From: Microcebus murinus
Taxonomy: Eukaryota > Chordata > Mammalia > Primates > Cheirogaleidae
Reading direction: 5' to 3'
Assembly: GCF_040939455.1 (NCBI RefSeq)
Contig: NC_134119.1
Span: forward strand, 15,984,501 to 16,048,500
Length of the DNA: 64,000 nucleotides
The notes below the pieces were generated by a model. The model made no database searches and was not told the DNA's origin. It saw nothing but the letters and a program-made list of their open reading frames with translations. A program made the position numbers and the translations under genes. Positions within the stretch are counted from its first letter, which is position 1; every line of letters starts with the position of its first letter. Below are positions 51,044-64,000 of this stretch, one piece after another.

Positions 51044-51160
51044 CAGACTGGGGCTCAGCAAAGTTTTTCTGTAAAGGGAAAGGTAGCAAATGTTTTAGGC
51101 TTTACATGTTCTAATAAAACTTTATTTCATGTAATTCCATGTTAATCCTATACCAATGGC
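51044..51160 (+). repeat. Possible hAT-type relic
   Basis: The phrases 'gactggggctcagcaaagtt', 'tttctgtaaagggaaaggta' and 'ctaataaaactttatttcat' recall a common Charlie-like mammalian repeat. The assignment is from memory of the pattern only. Confidence 0.45.
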
Positions 51161-51484
51161 CAGGAGAGTACAATAAATGTTATGTTCTGTTGTCCTTATT
51201 GACTAGAGTCTGTAATTTGACGTGGAAAATATAGGACTTGATGATGAATCAAACCATCTGGCTGCATTTGAATTGCCAGGAAATCTCCAGGTCCATATTC
51301 TTTGGCATGGCCAGGAAGGCCCCATATGTTCCCACCCTAGGCTTGGGCCTTTATTCTATCACTTCTGATTTCATAACTTCACTCCAACATTCTGGTTTTT
51401 ACAGCTTGGGTTGCCAAAGAGAGAAGGGTTGGCAATACTTATATGAGACAAAAGAGACTTTAAGTCAAAAATGATCACAAGAGA

Positions 51485-54400
51485 AAAAGAAGGTCATTAT
51501 ATAACATAGGGATCAATTAATCAAAAAGATATAATAATTGTGTATATGTATGCACCAAACAACAGAACTTTTAAATATGTAAAGCAAATACTAACAGAAC
51601 TAACAGGAGAAATAAACAGCAATACAATAATGGTAGGGGACTTTAATACTTTACTGTCAACAATGGAGAAAATCAATGAAGGAAAATCAACAAAACATAG
51701 CATGTTTGAATAACACTATGATAGTGGAGATAGATTCTTCCACATTCAACAGCACCAGAATATACTTTCTTCTCAAGTGCACATAAAACAGTCATCAGGA
51801 TAGATCATATACGAGGCCACAAAACAAGTTTTAACAAATTCAAGAATATTGAAATCACAAAGACAATAAAATCCACAAAAATAAGAGTTGTTTTTATGAA
51901 AAGAAAACCCAAATTGACAAAACTTTGCTTAGACTAACAAAAAATAGAGGACTAAAATAAACTGTAAACGAAAGAGTAGCGTTACAACTGATACTACAAA
52001 AATACAACAGATATTAAGAGACTACTATCAACAATATCAAAGTGGATAACAAAGAAGAAATGAATAAATTGCTAGAAGCATATAACCTACCAAGACTGAA
52101 TAATGAAGAAATAGAAAATCTGAATAGATCAATAATGAGTAAAGAGATTAAATCAATAAGCAAAAACTTCCCAACAAAGAAAAACCCAGGACCAGATTAC
52201 TTCACTGGTGAATTCCACCAAACACTTAAAAGTTAATGCCAAACATACTCAAACTCTTCTAAAAAAAAAAAAAAAAAAAAAAAAACTGACGAGAAGGGAA
52301 CAAGTCTAAATTTATTTTATGAGGCCAGCATAAGCCTGATACCAAAGTATCAAAGTTGGGTCAGAACACTACAAGAAATAAAACTACAGACCAAAATCCC
52401 TGAAAAAATAGGTTAAAAAATTCTCAACAAAACATTAGCAAACTGAATTCAACAGCATATTAGAAGGATAGTATACCATGATCAAGTGGGATTCATCCAT
52501 GAAGTTTAAGGATGGTTCAACATATGGAAATCAATAAATAGGATACACTACTTTAACAGAATGACAGATTAAAATCATCATATGAACTGAATAGATGCAA
52601 AAAAAAAATTTGACAAAACTCAACCTAATTTCATGTTGAAATACTAGCAACAAATTGGGTATAGAAGGAATGCACCCAAACATCATAAAGGCCATAGAAG
52701 ACAAGCCCACAGCTATTATCACACTGAAAGCTTTTCCTTTAGGATCGTAAACTAGACAAGGATGCCCACTGTCACCACTTTTATTTGATACAGTATTGGA
52801 AGTCCTAACCAGAGCAATTAGGCAAGAAAAACAAAAACCATCCAAATAATAATAAAAAAAAGAGAAATTGTCTCTATTCCTTAGAGACTCCAACAAAAAA
52901 CTATTAGAACTAATAAACAAAGTTGTAGAATACAAAATCAACATACTAAAATCAGGCACATTTCTATACACTCACAACAAATACCCAAAAAAGAAATAAA
53001 ACTATACATTTACAATAATATCAGAAACAATAAATTACTTGGGAATAAATTTAACCAAGGAGGTGAAAGATCTGTATGTTGAAAACTATAAGACATTGAT
53101 ATAAGAAATTGAAGATAAATAAATGTAAAAATACCCTGTGTTCATGGATCAGAAGAATTAGTATTATTAAAATGTCCATGCTATCCAAAGTGATCTATAT
53201 AGTCAATGCAATCAGTATCAAAATCCAATCACATTTTTCACAGAAATAGAGAAAAAAATCCTAAAATTCATATGGAACCACAGAATATCCCAAATAGCCA
53301 AAGCAATCTTGAGAAAGAAGAAAACAGTTGGAGGCAGCATACTACCATATTACAAAGCTATGGTAATCAAAACAGTATGGCACTGGAACAAAAACAGACA
53401 AAAATAGACCAATGGAATGGAATTGAGAACCAAGAAATAAACCCATGTATACACATTCAATCTTTGACAAGTATGTCAAGAATACACAGTGGAAAGAGAA
53501 TAATTGCTTCAAAAAGTAGTGCTGGAAAAATTGGATATCCACATGCAAGGAATGAAATTGGACCCCTATCTTTCACCATTCTCAGAAATTAACCTGAAAT
53601 GAATTAAAGACTTAAATGTGTAAGACCTGAAACCATGAAACTCCCAGAAGAAAACATGGGAAAAAGCCTCCTTGACATTGGTCTTGGCAATGATTTTTTT
53701 GATATGACATCGAAAGGACAAGTGACAAACGCAAAAACAAATGGGATCACATTGAACTAAAAACTTCTGCAAAGAAAACAATCAACAAAATGAGAAGGCA
53801 AGGAATGAGAGAAAATATTTGTAAAATGTATCTGATTAAGTTAATATCCAAAACATATAAGGACTTCATTCGAATTTAAACAAATTATTAAAAAAATGGG
53901 TGAGGTAAAGAGACATTTTTCCAAAGAAGACATACAAATGGCCAATTAGGTACTTGATAAGATGCTTAACATCACTAATCATCATTGCATTGTAAATCAA
54001 AACTGCAATGAGGTATACCCTCACAATTGTTAGGAATGCTTTTATCAAAAAGGCAAGAACTAAAAAGTATTGACAAGAGTGGGGAGAAAAGGGAACATTT
54101 GTACTCTGTTGGTGGTAATGTAAATTGTTGACAGCCAGTATGGAAAACAGTATGGTGGTTCCTCAAAAAACTAAAAATACAATTGTCATATGATCCAGCA
54201 ATCTCACTTCTGGGTACATATCCAAAGGAAAACAAGTCAGTAGCCTGATATTTGCACTCTTGTGGTCATTGTAGCATTATTCATAATAGCCAGACATATA
54301 AATAACCTATGTGTCCATCAATGAATAGAGAAAATGAAGTGTGTGTATATGAGTGTACATATACATACATGTACACACCATGACATATACATATATGTAC

Positions 54401-54895
54401 ACACAATGGAATATTATTCAGCTATAAAAAAGAAGGAAATCCTGACATTTGTGATTACATGGATGAACCTCCAGGGCATTATACTGACTGAAATAAGACA
54501 ATCAATGAGAGAAGGACAAATACTGTATGATCCCATTTACATATGGAATCTAAAAAAGTTAAACTCATAGAAACAGAGAATTGTTGTTGCCAAGGGGAAT
54601 GGGGTACAAACTTTCAGTTATAACATGAATAAATTCTGGGGATTTAATGTATAACATGGTGATAATAGTTAACAATACTGTATTACATTCTTGAAATTTT
54701 CTAAAAGAGTAGATCTTAAATGTTTCCACCATACAAACAAAAATAGTAACTAGCTGAGGTGATAGATGTGTTAACTAACTTGAGTATGGTAATAATTTTA
54801 CAATATATACATATATCAAATCATCAGGTTGCACGATTTAAAGTTACGTGATTTTATTTGTCAATTATACCTTAGTAAAGCCAGGGAGAAAACAC
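51485..54895 (+). mobile_element. Old L1 retrotransposon, 3' half
   Basis: A plus-strand L1 about 3.4 kb long, 5'-truncated within ORF2. Endonuclease-region remnants are seen near 51540-51720 and RT-region remnants at 52040-52950, broken by stops and an A22 run at about 52261-52285. The C-terminal part follows, and from 54480 a 3' UTR of the old L1M type ('ttgttgttgccaaggggaat', 'aaaagagtagatcttaaatg', 'gtcaattataccttagtaaa'). No ORF is intact. The A tail is gone. Confidence 0.88.
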
Positions 54896-55717
54896 TATAA
54901 CTATTACCTCCTGTTACTTTCTATTTTTTTTTTTTTTAGCCTGTTTAGTTTCATTCATGTCACTTATCAATACTTGATGTGATATTATATATCTTTTGTA
55001 CATGGATTATCTCTTTCATTAGAATGATAGCAGGGGCTGTTACACCCTTAGACCTGGGTAACCAGGTATGCCCAGCCCTGCAGTTTTGAGGGTCCCTTTC
55101 TGACTCTCTTCTGATAATGCCCCTCCTCATGGGATTAGGAGTCAGTGGAGTCAAGGAGACAAACCCACCATGATTTGAATACCTGGAACCTTAGCGTGGC
55201 CAGCCCCAGTGGCCCTAAAGTCTCTTAAAGGGCTAGAGCAAACCTCTTTCTTAGAGATACCTTCTAAGTGTTAACAGTTCCAGACCTAAATAGTGGCTGA
55301 GAGGTGGCTATTTTCAAGGAGTTTAGAGGATGAACTTGGAGATGGTACAGGATGTAACAGGAAATGGCAAGGTTGGAGGTGGGCAGGCAAGCCATTGTCT
55401 GGACTCCTATCCTGAGCCCTGCAGATGCTTGGAGTGGGCCTAGCAGTGGCTTTGTCTGTCTTGTTCCGTTCTAGTTCCAGTGTCTACATAGTTTCTGGCA
55501 CATATTATATATTCAATAAGTATCCGTTAAATGAATGAACAGATGAAACCCTTTATGACTTTCTTAGTTATACAATATGTAGTTAGGGTAATGGTGGACT
55601 GATGTACTAGTAAAGATCCTATCACTAGTCAGATTGATGAGTTAGTAGGAAAATAACTATTGATTATATCAGCTGTAATCAAGTTTTCCTTTTCTGGTCT
55701 CAGTATAGTTTTCATTT
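54896..55717. other. Intronic DNA, nothing recognised
   Basis: No exon or repeat was identified apart from a T13 run near 54927. Confidence 0.4.
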
Positions 55718-56330
55718 TTTTTAAATTTCAGAATATTATCGGGGTACAAACATTTTGATTATATAAATTGATTTTGTACCATTTGAGTCAAAGTTGTAAG
55801 TGTGCCCATCCCTCAAATAGCATGCATTGTACACATTGCACATGAATTTACCCATTCCTTCCTCCCCCCTCCTGCCTGCTTGATTTCCAATGAAGGTTAT
55901 TTCCATAGTGTGTACACATGAGTGTTGATTGATTAGTACCAATTCAGTAGTAAGTATATGTGGTGGTTGTTTTACCATTCTTGTGATACTTCACTTAGAA
56001 TAATGGTCTCCAGGTCCATCCAGATGAATACAAGAGGTATTCACCATTTTTTTTTGTGTGTGTGGATGGAGTAGTACTGTATGGTATACATATACCATAT
56101 TTTATTAATTAATTCATGTATTGATGAGCATATCATGTTGTTTCCACACCTTTGCAATTGTGAATTGTGCTGCTATAAACATTCGAGTTCAAGTATCTTT
56201 TTTTATAGAATGTCTTTTTTTTCCTATGGGTAAATACTCTGTAGTGGGATTGCTGGATTAAATGGTAGTTATACTTTTAGTTCTCTGCAGTACTACTGTC
56301 TATAGGGGTTGTACTAGTTTGCAGTCAATA
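55718..56330 (-). mobile_element. L1 3' end, lemur type
   Basis: Antisense L1 3' UTR and end of ORF2: 'atcggggtacaaacattttg', 'tgtgatacttcacttagaat', 'ttgtgctgctataaacattc', 'gtgggattgctggattaaat'. The copy is 5'-truncated and moderately diverged. It is longer than the related copy at 28095-28375. Confidence 0.85.
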
Positions 56331-57639
56331 TCATATTTCATAATACGAAGTATACTGTTTTCACATCATAAGAGTGAATTGTCACAAAATTTTTATTGGT
56401 AAGGATATGGTGACAGAATTTACCATACCCATGTATGCACTAACATCAAAAACAAAAGTACTAAAACTTGCAGAATGGGTTTCAATGACTTGTATGAAAA
56501 TATCCAAAAATAATACTGATATATGTAGGGAGTTGGTGAATCAGACTGTCTCTAAGAAGATGAAGAAAAAGTAAGCTAAATCTACATCATAGCAAGATAG
56601 ACTTGAAGTCTTAAAAGACTTAAAAGTCAATGAGTTTTTAAAGCCTTTATGCATTCTCTTAAAGTTCAAACCATCAAACTCTTTATTGACACAGAGGAAA
56701 ATATTGTCTGAAAAAATATAAATATTGATTACTCTGATTGAAAGTGATATACAAGTAGGACCCTGAATCTGATGAAGTTATATCAATACCTTAAGTAATT
56801 TATTTAATCAAATATTTTCTTTTTATGCATTCTCAAAAATGATATATTAATATAACATTCCATATCTTATTTAGCGTAGAATTGTTTCTAAAATACATGT
56901 AAAATAAAAAGCCTAAATGATAAGAAATTATTGTCTTATTTTAAATTAACAAGCTTCTTAAAAAATTTCCTAATGTATAAAATGATAGTACATCTTCCAA
57001 TAGAGGCATCTTAGTAGAAGTACATCTACATCTGTATGTGTCCCTGGCACAAAATGACAGCAGGCAAGCTATTAGATACACTCTCAGATGTAATTAGAGG
57101 CTACTGCCCTACACCAATACTCCCTTAGTATTTTATCACTGCCTGTTAAATGTGTCAGTTAACAATCATGAATACAGTGAGGTAGAAAAAGGGGCAAAAA
57201 TGGCAGTTTTATCTTTAGTATACTGTCAAGAAAAATTATCTAATACTTGATGTTGGAAGAAAAAGATTCCTGGGTCATGTTCGTTAGTGAAAGGCTGAGT
57301 GTTGCCCAACATACTCTGTGGGATTATCTGATTCTATGAGGTTGTTATTCCTTTGACTGACTCTCTCTATTCCCTAGGCTACTTTACACCTCTGTAGAGG
57401 TAGAAGTTAACTTGGAGGAAACTTACAGTAATGAACATGAGATTTGATGAATTTTATATGGTGAGAAGAAAGGATACATTTCCATGTCCTGTATATTAAC
57501 AAGTTCTGAAAATTTCAGTGCTCCTCAATTGTGTGTGTTTGTATTCACTACTTCTGAATGTTGTGTGTACTATGGATATGTAAATATAACCATAATCCAC
57601 ATGTATACCTGTATATACATAATCCATAACCTGTATATA
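56331..57639. other. Intronic DNA, nothing recognised
   Basis: A/T-rich. A 66-codon plus-strand frame at 56374-56574 ends in a lysine-rich run and has no known relative that I can name. No repeat was recognised. Confidence 0.4.
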
Positions 57640-58110
57640 CTCACGCATTGCTTAACAATAGTGATACATTCTTTTTAATTTTTTTTTTCTTTTTTACTGA
57701 GTCTGTGGAAGATAGTGATACATTCTATGAAACACATCATTAGGTGATTTTGTTACTGTATGAACATCACAGAGTGTACTCACACAAAAATTTGTGTACT
57801 TACACAAACTTACGTACATGGAGTGTACACAAACCTAGAAGTATAGTCTACTTACACACTTAGCCTATATGTTATGGCCTATTGCTCCTAGGCTACAAAC
57901 CTGTACAGCATGTTTACTGTGTTGAATAGTGTAGGCAATTGTAACACAATGCTAAGTATTTGTGTGTCTAAACACATCTAAACATAGAAAAGGTACAGTA
58001 AAAATATGGTATTATAATCTTATGGAACCATAACATTGTATATGTACAATATATACAACATATGTTGTATATGTGGGCATTATGCAGCATATGACTATAT
58101 ACATGATAAA
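57640..58110 (+). repeat. Old mammalian repeat, family not named
   Basis: The string 'tcctaggctacaaacctgta' with 'cagcatgtttactgtgttga' and 'aaaggtacagtaaaaatatg' belongs to a dispersed mammalian repeat that I recognise by sight but cannot assign. It begins near 'cacgcattgcttaacaatag'. Confidence 0.5.
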
Positions 58111-60120
58111 TACATATGTAAATAGATGGATGAAAATAAAACTAACCTAAAACTAAATAATAGTGCTGCTAATGTGAAAAATACAGTATTACCAAAGTTG
58201 ACTTCATTCGAAAAGATGACATACAAAGACTTTCTGAAAGTGGAAAGTTCCCGTAAGTTAGCTTATTATTCAACATGCAAGTTCATATAATATTTTGCAT
58301 GAATCAAAAATATGCCTGAACTATGATTCTCTGTAGCGAAGAACACAGGCTAGATGTGAAAGCCCAAATGTTAGAGATTCTCTGTCTGGCTCCATTGCTA
58401 GCATGGGTCTGCTTTTCAAGGAGAAAGGGAAGGGGCCCTGTCAGCAATGTAAGAAGCCTATGAATAATGGAAAACACCAGGGGCTGTGTAGTGGTGCTTT
58501 GTAGACAAGATAAATCCCTAATGGATTTGATTGGTAGGAGCAGAAGAGAAAGCGGCTCACTTATTATGTGTTCACCGAAAGATGAAACAGTTGCCAGAGG
58601 AACTGCAAGAAAGATGTTTTCTACATGGACTAAGAAAGACAGAGATGGAAATCCAGGCCAGTTCTGAGCAGTCTGTGTGAAAACCTACTTTGAACTATGA
58701 GGCATTCCTCCTCCTTACCCATTTAAGGTATTTTCATGGAATAATTAGCTGTCCAATTATTGGTAAGACCTAATATAAAACACAGTTAATTTGGCTGATC
58801 TTTTTGCCTGATCCCAGGCACTTTGGGATTTTTATCAAATAGAATGCAATACATGAAACTGGGCAAAACCTATGATTTCAGCTTTCAGTATTGCTGGCCA
58901 CTGGCTACCATGCCATCATCTTTAGTTCATCAAAAGCGTGGTTCTTCGGAGTTGGCCTTCTCAGAGAAAATTGATAAAATTGGAGAACCTCATAATTGCA
59001 ATTTTGAATTCACGCTCCTCATAAATACCCTAGAAACTGGGATTCTTAGAAGCTAAAGAATTGCCAGGAAAGCCGTAGCTCTCTGTACAATTTGTCTCAA
59101 GGTCATGCTGATCAGGAACTACAACATAAGCCTAGGGAATTACAGTGATTTATACTTGTTGCTGGCTTGCACTTTACTCCTTACTTGCATGCCTGTCCAT
59201 GCATCTTTCTCTAAAAAAACATTAGACCATAATACACCTTAAGTCTCCATCAACATTTTGTTCAACCTTAGGTAAACAAATAAAGGATGACTATTCCATA
59301 CCATACTTACTGATATAAGAAAAATAATTGGGACCAAATATATGCATTTTGTGTAATTTTGCATATAATATATAGTAATAATAAAACACCAATGTTTGTC
59401 ATGTAATTCAATGTGAATACAGTTAAGATTTTATGTCAAATATTTCTAAATTCAATTAGAAATAAAACATCTAAGAAAAATGAGATCATTTTTTAGAGGA
59501 GCTCTCCAACAATACTACTTTCCTGTTTGGTTATTAACCTAACTGATGTTATTGCACTGGATTTCACATGTGCTGCAAGTCCTGCTGGGAAAGCATAAAA
59601 CTGGACTCATTTAGGAAGAGGCAGTGTGGCTGTATGAGAAAAACTGCCATATGTGAAACCTCGCTTTATGCCTGTTGAAATTTTTGTATTTCAGGTCTCC
59701 CAGGGACATGTCCATTGTGCTATTGTGTAATTTTATCAGCATGAACTTCTGCTGAATATTTTTCCTTCTTTTCAAAATCCATATTTTGGTAGAACTTCAA
59801 AACTTAATGTTGCAACATCTGTGCCCATACACCTGGGAGCCATAGAAGATGTATCCTGAAGATTATCTACATTTTCTAATCTTATAAAATGCTACAAAAT
59901 GAGAGAAAACGATGACACATTTTTTACTGGTCTGGATTTTTTTTTAAATGAACCTCTTTTTTTCCTCCTTACAAAGATTTTCACAATAAAAGAGAATTGA
60001 TATTTTTGAAGCTATAATGAATATCTATACCAATGTAATAGAATGCACATTTGGTTTTGCTTACAGATAATTCTTAATACCTTGGGCATTTTTCTTATAT
60101 GTAGTAGAATAGCTTAAACA
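58111..60120. other. Intronic DNA, nothing recognised
   Basis: No exon or repeat was identified. Plus-strand frames of 66 and 77 codons at 58467-59056 show no known domain. Confidence 0.4.
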
Positions 60121-60235
60121 TTTTTTTTTTTCTTTTTCCTTTTCTTCTTTTTAGAGACAGGGTTGCATGATCATGGTGCACTCCAGTCTCGAATTCCTGG
60201 GCTCAAGCAATCCTCTTGCCTCAGCCTCTGGAGTC
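60121..60235 (-). mobile_element. Alu monomer fragment with target duplication
   Basis: An antisense Alu-derived fragment of about 115 bp with a T/C tail, containing 'gaattcctgggctcaagcaa' and 'cctcttgcctcagcctctgg'. The direct repeat AGAATAGCTT lies at 60106-60115 and 60236-60245, so this short form was inserted as such. Confidence 0.85.
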
Positions 60236-60245
60236 AGAATAGCTT

Positions 60246-61997
60246 TTAACTTTTACTTTGATGCAAAGAATAAGATGACAAAGGTGATGCATTTGAAGTT
60301 ATTTCAAATTTAAACAACAAAATATTCAAGGCAGGGCCAAGTGAACTATCTATGATAAAGATAGAAAGAGAAAATGTGCTTAATTCAAGGCACCAGTATT
60401 GTTCTCTCACATTTGAAAAGTCACATTTTAATGAAAAAAAAAATTCAACTGCAAAGTTGCTACATGCAAGTTGCAGAATTTGACCTCACTTCTTTCTCAC
60501 ATGCCATTCCACCATTTGCAGAAAGGATTGGCATACCTAGAAAGAATAGAGGAAAAGCAGGTATTTAACCCTTCAGTAGAGAAGTGTTCAGTGCTAGGGA
60601 ATCCACTGGGAGAAGGGAAGCATGTCCATGTGCGCTGAATGGGAGTTTTTCTCTTACAGGTCAAGCTAAAAAGAGGAAAATGTACCAGTTCAATGTTCCT
60701 TTACCCATTTGCATTCCTTGAGGCACAATATACAAAGCAAATAATTTCTGCTATAGAGAAACTAAGCTAACATGCATAGCACTATATAATTTCCATTTTA
60801 GAACTACAAGTGAAGAGAGCAAAGCCATCTATCTGAATGTGAGCATGGGTTATATCAATCTCGACTATCATTGCCAGACATAAAATACTTCAAATAGACC
60901 CTTTATTTGGCTTGACAGGAACATGGCATCATGTGTCTCAAGTAGGATTTGCAAGAGAGAAAAGGTTATTAGAGGCATCGAAGTGGAAGACTATTTTGCT
61001 ACAAATGTAGTAGAAATTTTTAAAAAAGTGTCAGAATCACTAACATGGTTTAGCAATTAAACTGTGTCAATGCCCCTGCCGGGAAGAGTTCATAATTTGG
61101 AAGCTGTAGTTGTTATTGACCTGATTTTACAATTGAGATCATGTCTGTGTTATAATTTGAAAACAAAATTGATCATTGTGTTCTATAAACAAGGTTTGCC
61201 AAGCTATTACCCTGAAACTATTTTGTAAATACATATGTATTTAAGAGCAGTATAAATCATACTGTAACAGAAAATTATTCTATGAACTTCTTTTAAGAGA
61301 TTGCTTTATATTAAAAAATTGGATTCTTTAAGTTCTTCAATTAACACAAAATTTCTCTGATCATAGTTTTTAAATTTTTAAAAACTATTTTTATCTTCAA
61401 TATATTGGCTTCTTGTCCCTGATGCTGCTTTAATATTTATGAACTGTTCATTCCTATGTCTTCAGAAATCATTATTATGCTCACTTATTTTTTAAACAAT
61501 ATTCAATATTATTGTATCCTAATATTAGCAGATGAAACTTGCAATCTAGAAGGTTTATATAATGTGCATATTTTACCTTAATTGCTCCTTTGATCACTAC
61601 AATATAAAGGAAGATAGAATGAAATCAATACAAAAGGGTCAATCTGTGTGTTTTAAAGCCATTTCAGATTGTCTATGACCTTTATCCATCTAGTCCATAA
61701 TTTCTATGTCTTATAGGCTGTCTCAATACTGTAATTTTTAACCTTTAAATTGAATCTAGATGAGTAACAAAAGTATCTTCATGCTACAGGTATTTGGAAG
61801 GGAAAAAAAAGTATTCCAAGTATCTTCTGTTGCTAGATTTTACTCTAGTTTCAAAAGTAGGTTAAGGATAAAAGAATTGTTTATTTCCCCCCTTTACAAA
61901 CTACAATTGCAAGGGGGATAACTTTGGTAGTTGAATTATAGCCAGGAATCCAAAGAAATTCTCTATTCTTGATGGGCTAATTTAAGAGCAGTCCTAC
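60246..61997. other. Intronic DNA next to MACROD2 exon
   Basis: A/T-rich; no repeat or exon was identified. It adjoins the donor of the exon at 61998-62090. Confidence 0.4.
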
Positions 61998-62090
61998 CTT
62001 TTTCATTTTCTTCTTCTTCTTGGTCATCTGTTAGTGGAATCACTTCCGGTTGATCCACAATTGTGGCATCTTCATGGTTTGATGAAAGTT
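61998..62090 (-). CDS. MACROD2: MACROD2 coding exon, acidic tail segment 2
   Basis: This is the next MACROD2 exon in transcription order. The acceptor is TTCTATTTAG and the donor is AAAAG|GTAGGA, both on the minus strand. Its first two bases complete a Glu codon begun by the previous exon, then 30 codons follow and one base (G) is left over; 93 bp in all. Peptide pieces are LSSNHEDATIVDQPEVIPL and TDDQEEEENEK. Eleven of the 30 residues are acidic, with a run of four Glu. Human MACROD2, as I remember it, reads ELSSNQEDAVIVEQPEVIPL at the same place. No domain is present; this is low-complexity tail. The donor leads into an intron of about 55 kb that ends at 6833. Confidence 0.94.
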
Positions 62091-62347
62091 CTAAATAGAA
62101 TGAGACAGAAGGATACTCAGGGATATTTTAGTTGGAATCATTGAGAAGAGAACAATGACTACAGCAGAGAAAGTTTAAGTACTTTTTTTTTTTTTTTTCC
62201 TCCAGGTTTCAACAGGCACACAAAATAGAACACTGTTGCCATCCTCCAGTAATCATTGCCTAAAACACACACGCACAAGTATATATAGAAGTCATGGTTC
62301 ACAGTTTCATCTCATTCTCTGATAACAATATATTCTGGTTTCAGTAC

Positions 62348-62422
62348 CTTCTGTATCCATATACGAGCTCTGGGACTCTGTCTCAATTTTTATTTCATTC
62401 TTCATTGAATCATTCTCTTGTC
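62348..62422 (-). CDS. MACROD2: MACROD2 coding exon, acidic tail segment 1
   Basis: This is an internal coding exon of MACROD2, a macrodomain protein that removes mono-ADP-ribose from acidic residues of proteins. The exon belongs to the acidic, probably disordered tail after the macrodomain. On the minus strand an AACAG acceptor precedes the exon and AAG|GTACTG follows it. It opens with the last two bases of a Gly codon and closes with the first base of the next Glu codon, giving 24 whole codons in 75 bp. Readable peptide pieces are QENDSMKNEIKIE and TESQSSYMDTE. From memory the human protein reads the same here with two changes (T for M, E for D). Seven of 24 residues are acidic. The next exon follows after a short intron of 257 bp. 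Identity rests on recall of the human protein, not on a search. Confidence 0.93.
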
Positions 62423-63234
62423 CTGTTAAAAACAGTGATTGAAAAATAAGAGAGATGTGATATGCATGACCATAGCTTTATCCCTGGTTTGAAAAAGCAA
62501 AACTTTCAGAAACCATGCTTTAATCATGCATGAAGAGATAGAGAAGAGTTTTGAACCAAAGTGGAGGGCAAAGATAACATTTTTTCATATCATCAGTTTT
62601 CTATCAATAATTTTATGAGATATATCCAGATAGTTTAGTCATATCTCTTTTTTTTTGAACCGATTGGTATAATTAGCATTTTGTTTATCAATGCACGGGA
62701 TATGGGTAGAGGATACAACCTAGAAGTTTTGAAATTTAAAAATAATTTCTGGGCTGTATTGAGTTAAATACATCTTAACTGCCTTTTAAGATACAAATAT
62801 TTCCCATGGTGACGATGCCTAGAAAATTAAAACACTACTTGTACTTTCATTGTTCCATCAACAGAGCATTAAAAACTGGAGTAATGCGAACACATGTGAA
62901 TTGGGTGGCATAACAGCCCAACCATTCTCTTAAGACACAGGCTAAATACAGCAGAGGTCAGGAGAGAATTCAGCCAACTTTTGATTACTCTGAGGCTGAT
63001 TATCTAGTAATGGTTTTTCTTCCGCACCCCTTGGCTTCTCCTCCTACCCTTCTCTGTTGAGCTTAAAACATTTAAGTGCTCATTAAGAGAGAAAATTGAA
63101 ATCTTTCCATTTTTGTCTCATGCTAGGACAGATTTTGTGCACAGGATATTTAACTGTTGAACTAAAAAAATTCCAGAGCTATAGTTGATTGTAGGCACAA
63201 AAGGGACACAGCAGAGAGTGGGCTCTTTGCCTGA
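62423..63234. other. Intronic DNA upstream of the first tail exon
   Basis: No exon or repeat was identified. The previous MACROD2 exon (minus strand) is not seen before the window ends. Confidence 0.4.
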
Positions 63235-63615
63235 GTACCTCCCTGTGGTAGACAGCATTATTGTTCCACTTGCCCCTACTTCTTCCTGTAAGAGGATTAT
63301 ATTTCTCTGTCCATGACCATGTGACCTGCGGTGGCCCCTGTGGGACAAGAGTATGTTCCCACCTCATTGACACCAGGCCTATTCATGTGACTTGGCTTAA
63401 AATATGACACTGAAACAAATGTGACAGGTACTGCATTTAAGCAGAAGATTTAAGATCCATTGCATCCTTCCTCTAGCTCTCTTGTTTCTACTGGAATGAA
63501 ATCGTGGAACAACCTAGCAGGAGCAAGCAGAGACACAATAAGCCTTTGTTGTTGAAAGTCATTGAAACTTTTGGGGGTATTTGTTACTGCAGCAAAGCTA
63601 ACTTATATAATCCTT
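63235..63615 (+). repeat. MaLR/ERVL-type solo LTR
   Basis: The stretch opens with 'tccctgtggtagacagcatt' and ends with 'ggtatttgttactgcagcaa' and 'agctaacttatataatcc', the usual terminal layout of this LTR class. The subfamily is not assigned. Minus-strand frames here are shadows. Confidence 0.55.
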
Positions 63616-64000
63616 CTTTTTATAGCCTCCTCTTTGATATTAAAACCACCCAGTATATTATCCCCCCTTGATTCAGTCTCTGCTAGTTTGAAACAGATAG
63701 GGAAAAACCTTTTTGTGTGACTTCCCTTTCTCCCGAGCTTATTTTAATCAAAAGGATCTGATAAAATAATAAGGCATATTTATCTGATAATTGGAGGTAG
63801 AAACCTCAAGCTGTTTTGATGACTTTCTTTCATCACTTCTAAAGTTCAATGAAATGCCAAGTCTTGATGATTCTGAAAAATAGTTCTCCTTTCCTACTTT
63901 CCATACTCTGTTCACCTTTCCTCATTCCAGGGATGTATTATCTGTTTCTTGGATTTTTCATTCTCTTCTCCTATAATCTATTTTATTGATTGCTAGCAGA
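63616..64000. other. Intronic DNA to the end of the window
   Basis: Nothing was recognised in this A/T-rich stretch. Confidence 0.4.

Noticed and set aside
52042..53592. Several plus-strand frames as genes
   Set aside because: They fall inside the old L1 at 51485-54895 and are ORF2 remnants.

Overview
The window is nuclear DNA from a primate, most likely a lemur. The full-length Alu elements (8475-8808, 35988-36308, 48588-48918, 49121-49447) carry the strepsirrhine/lemur-type linker between monomers (ttaattgaccaactaaaaat and close variants). Two GC-rich, short hAT elements with the ends CAGGGGTCCTCAAACT belong to a type I associate with mouse lemur and vesper bats. Microcebus or a related lemur is my best guess; the species cannot be fixed from the sequence alone.

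The only protein-coding gene I can support is MACROD2 (mono-ADP-ribosylhydrolase 2), read on the minus strand. Four small exons are present, in transcription order: 62348-62422, 61998-62090, 6755-6832 and 2595-2663. Together they encode most of the acidic C-terminal tail that follows the macrodomain. The macrodomain exons lie beyond the high-coordinate end. The last coding exon (the short end of the protein with the stop codon) was not found and should lie beyond position 1. All four exons have flanking AG/GT splice signals, lengths divisible by three and the same phase, so each could be skipped without breaking the frame. The intron between the second and third exon is about 55.2 kb and fills most of the window.

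The rest is intron filled with ordinary mammalian repeats. These are a nearly full-length but dead mariner (3411-4685), an old L1 of about 4.9 kb with a recognisable 5' end (13030-17970, minus), a 3.4 kb L1 3' half (51485-54895, plus), lemur-type L1 3' ends (28095-28375 and 55718-56330, minus), full and half Alus, MIR and L2 relics, MER5-type hAT relics, MaLR-type LTRs and several microsatellites.

Points most worth a second look: a candidate alternative last exon with poly(A) signal on the gene's own strand (50285-50641); the modular same-phase acidic exons; an inverted Alu pair about 200 bp apart; two copies of the GC-rich hAT element; and a perfect 15-bp hairpin next to a (CCCT)n tract that reads as a G-quadruplex motif in the transcript. 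I found no new biological system beyond these.
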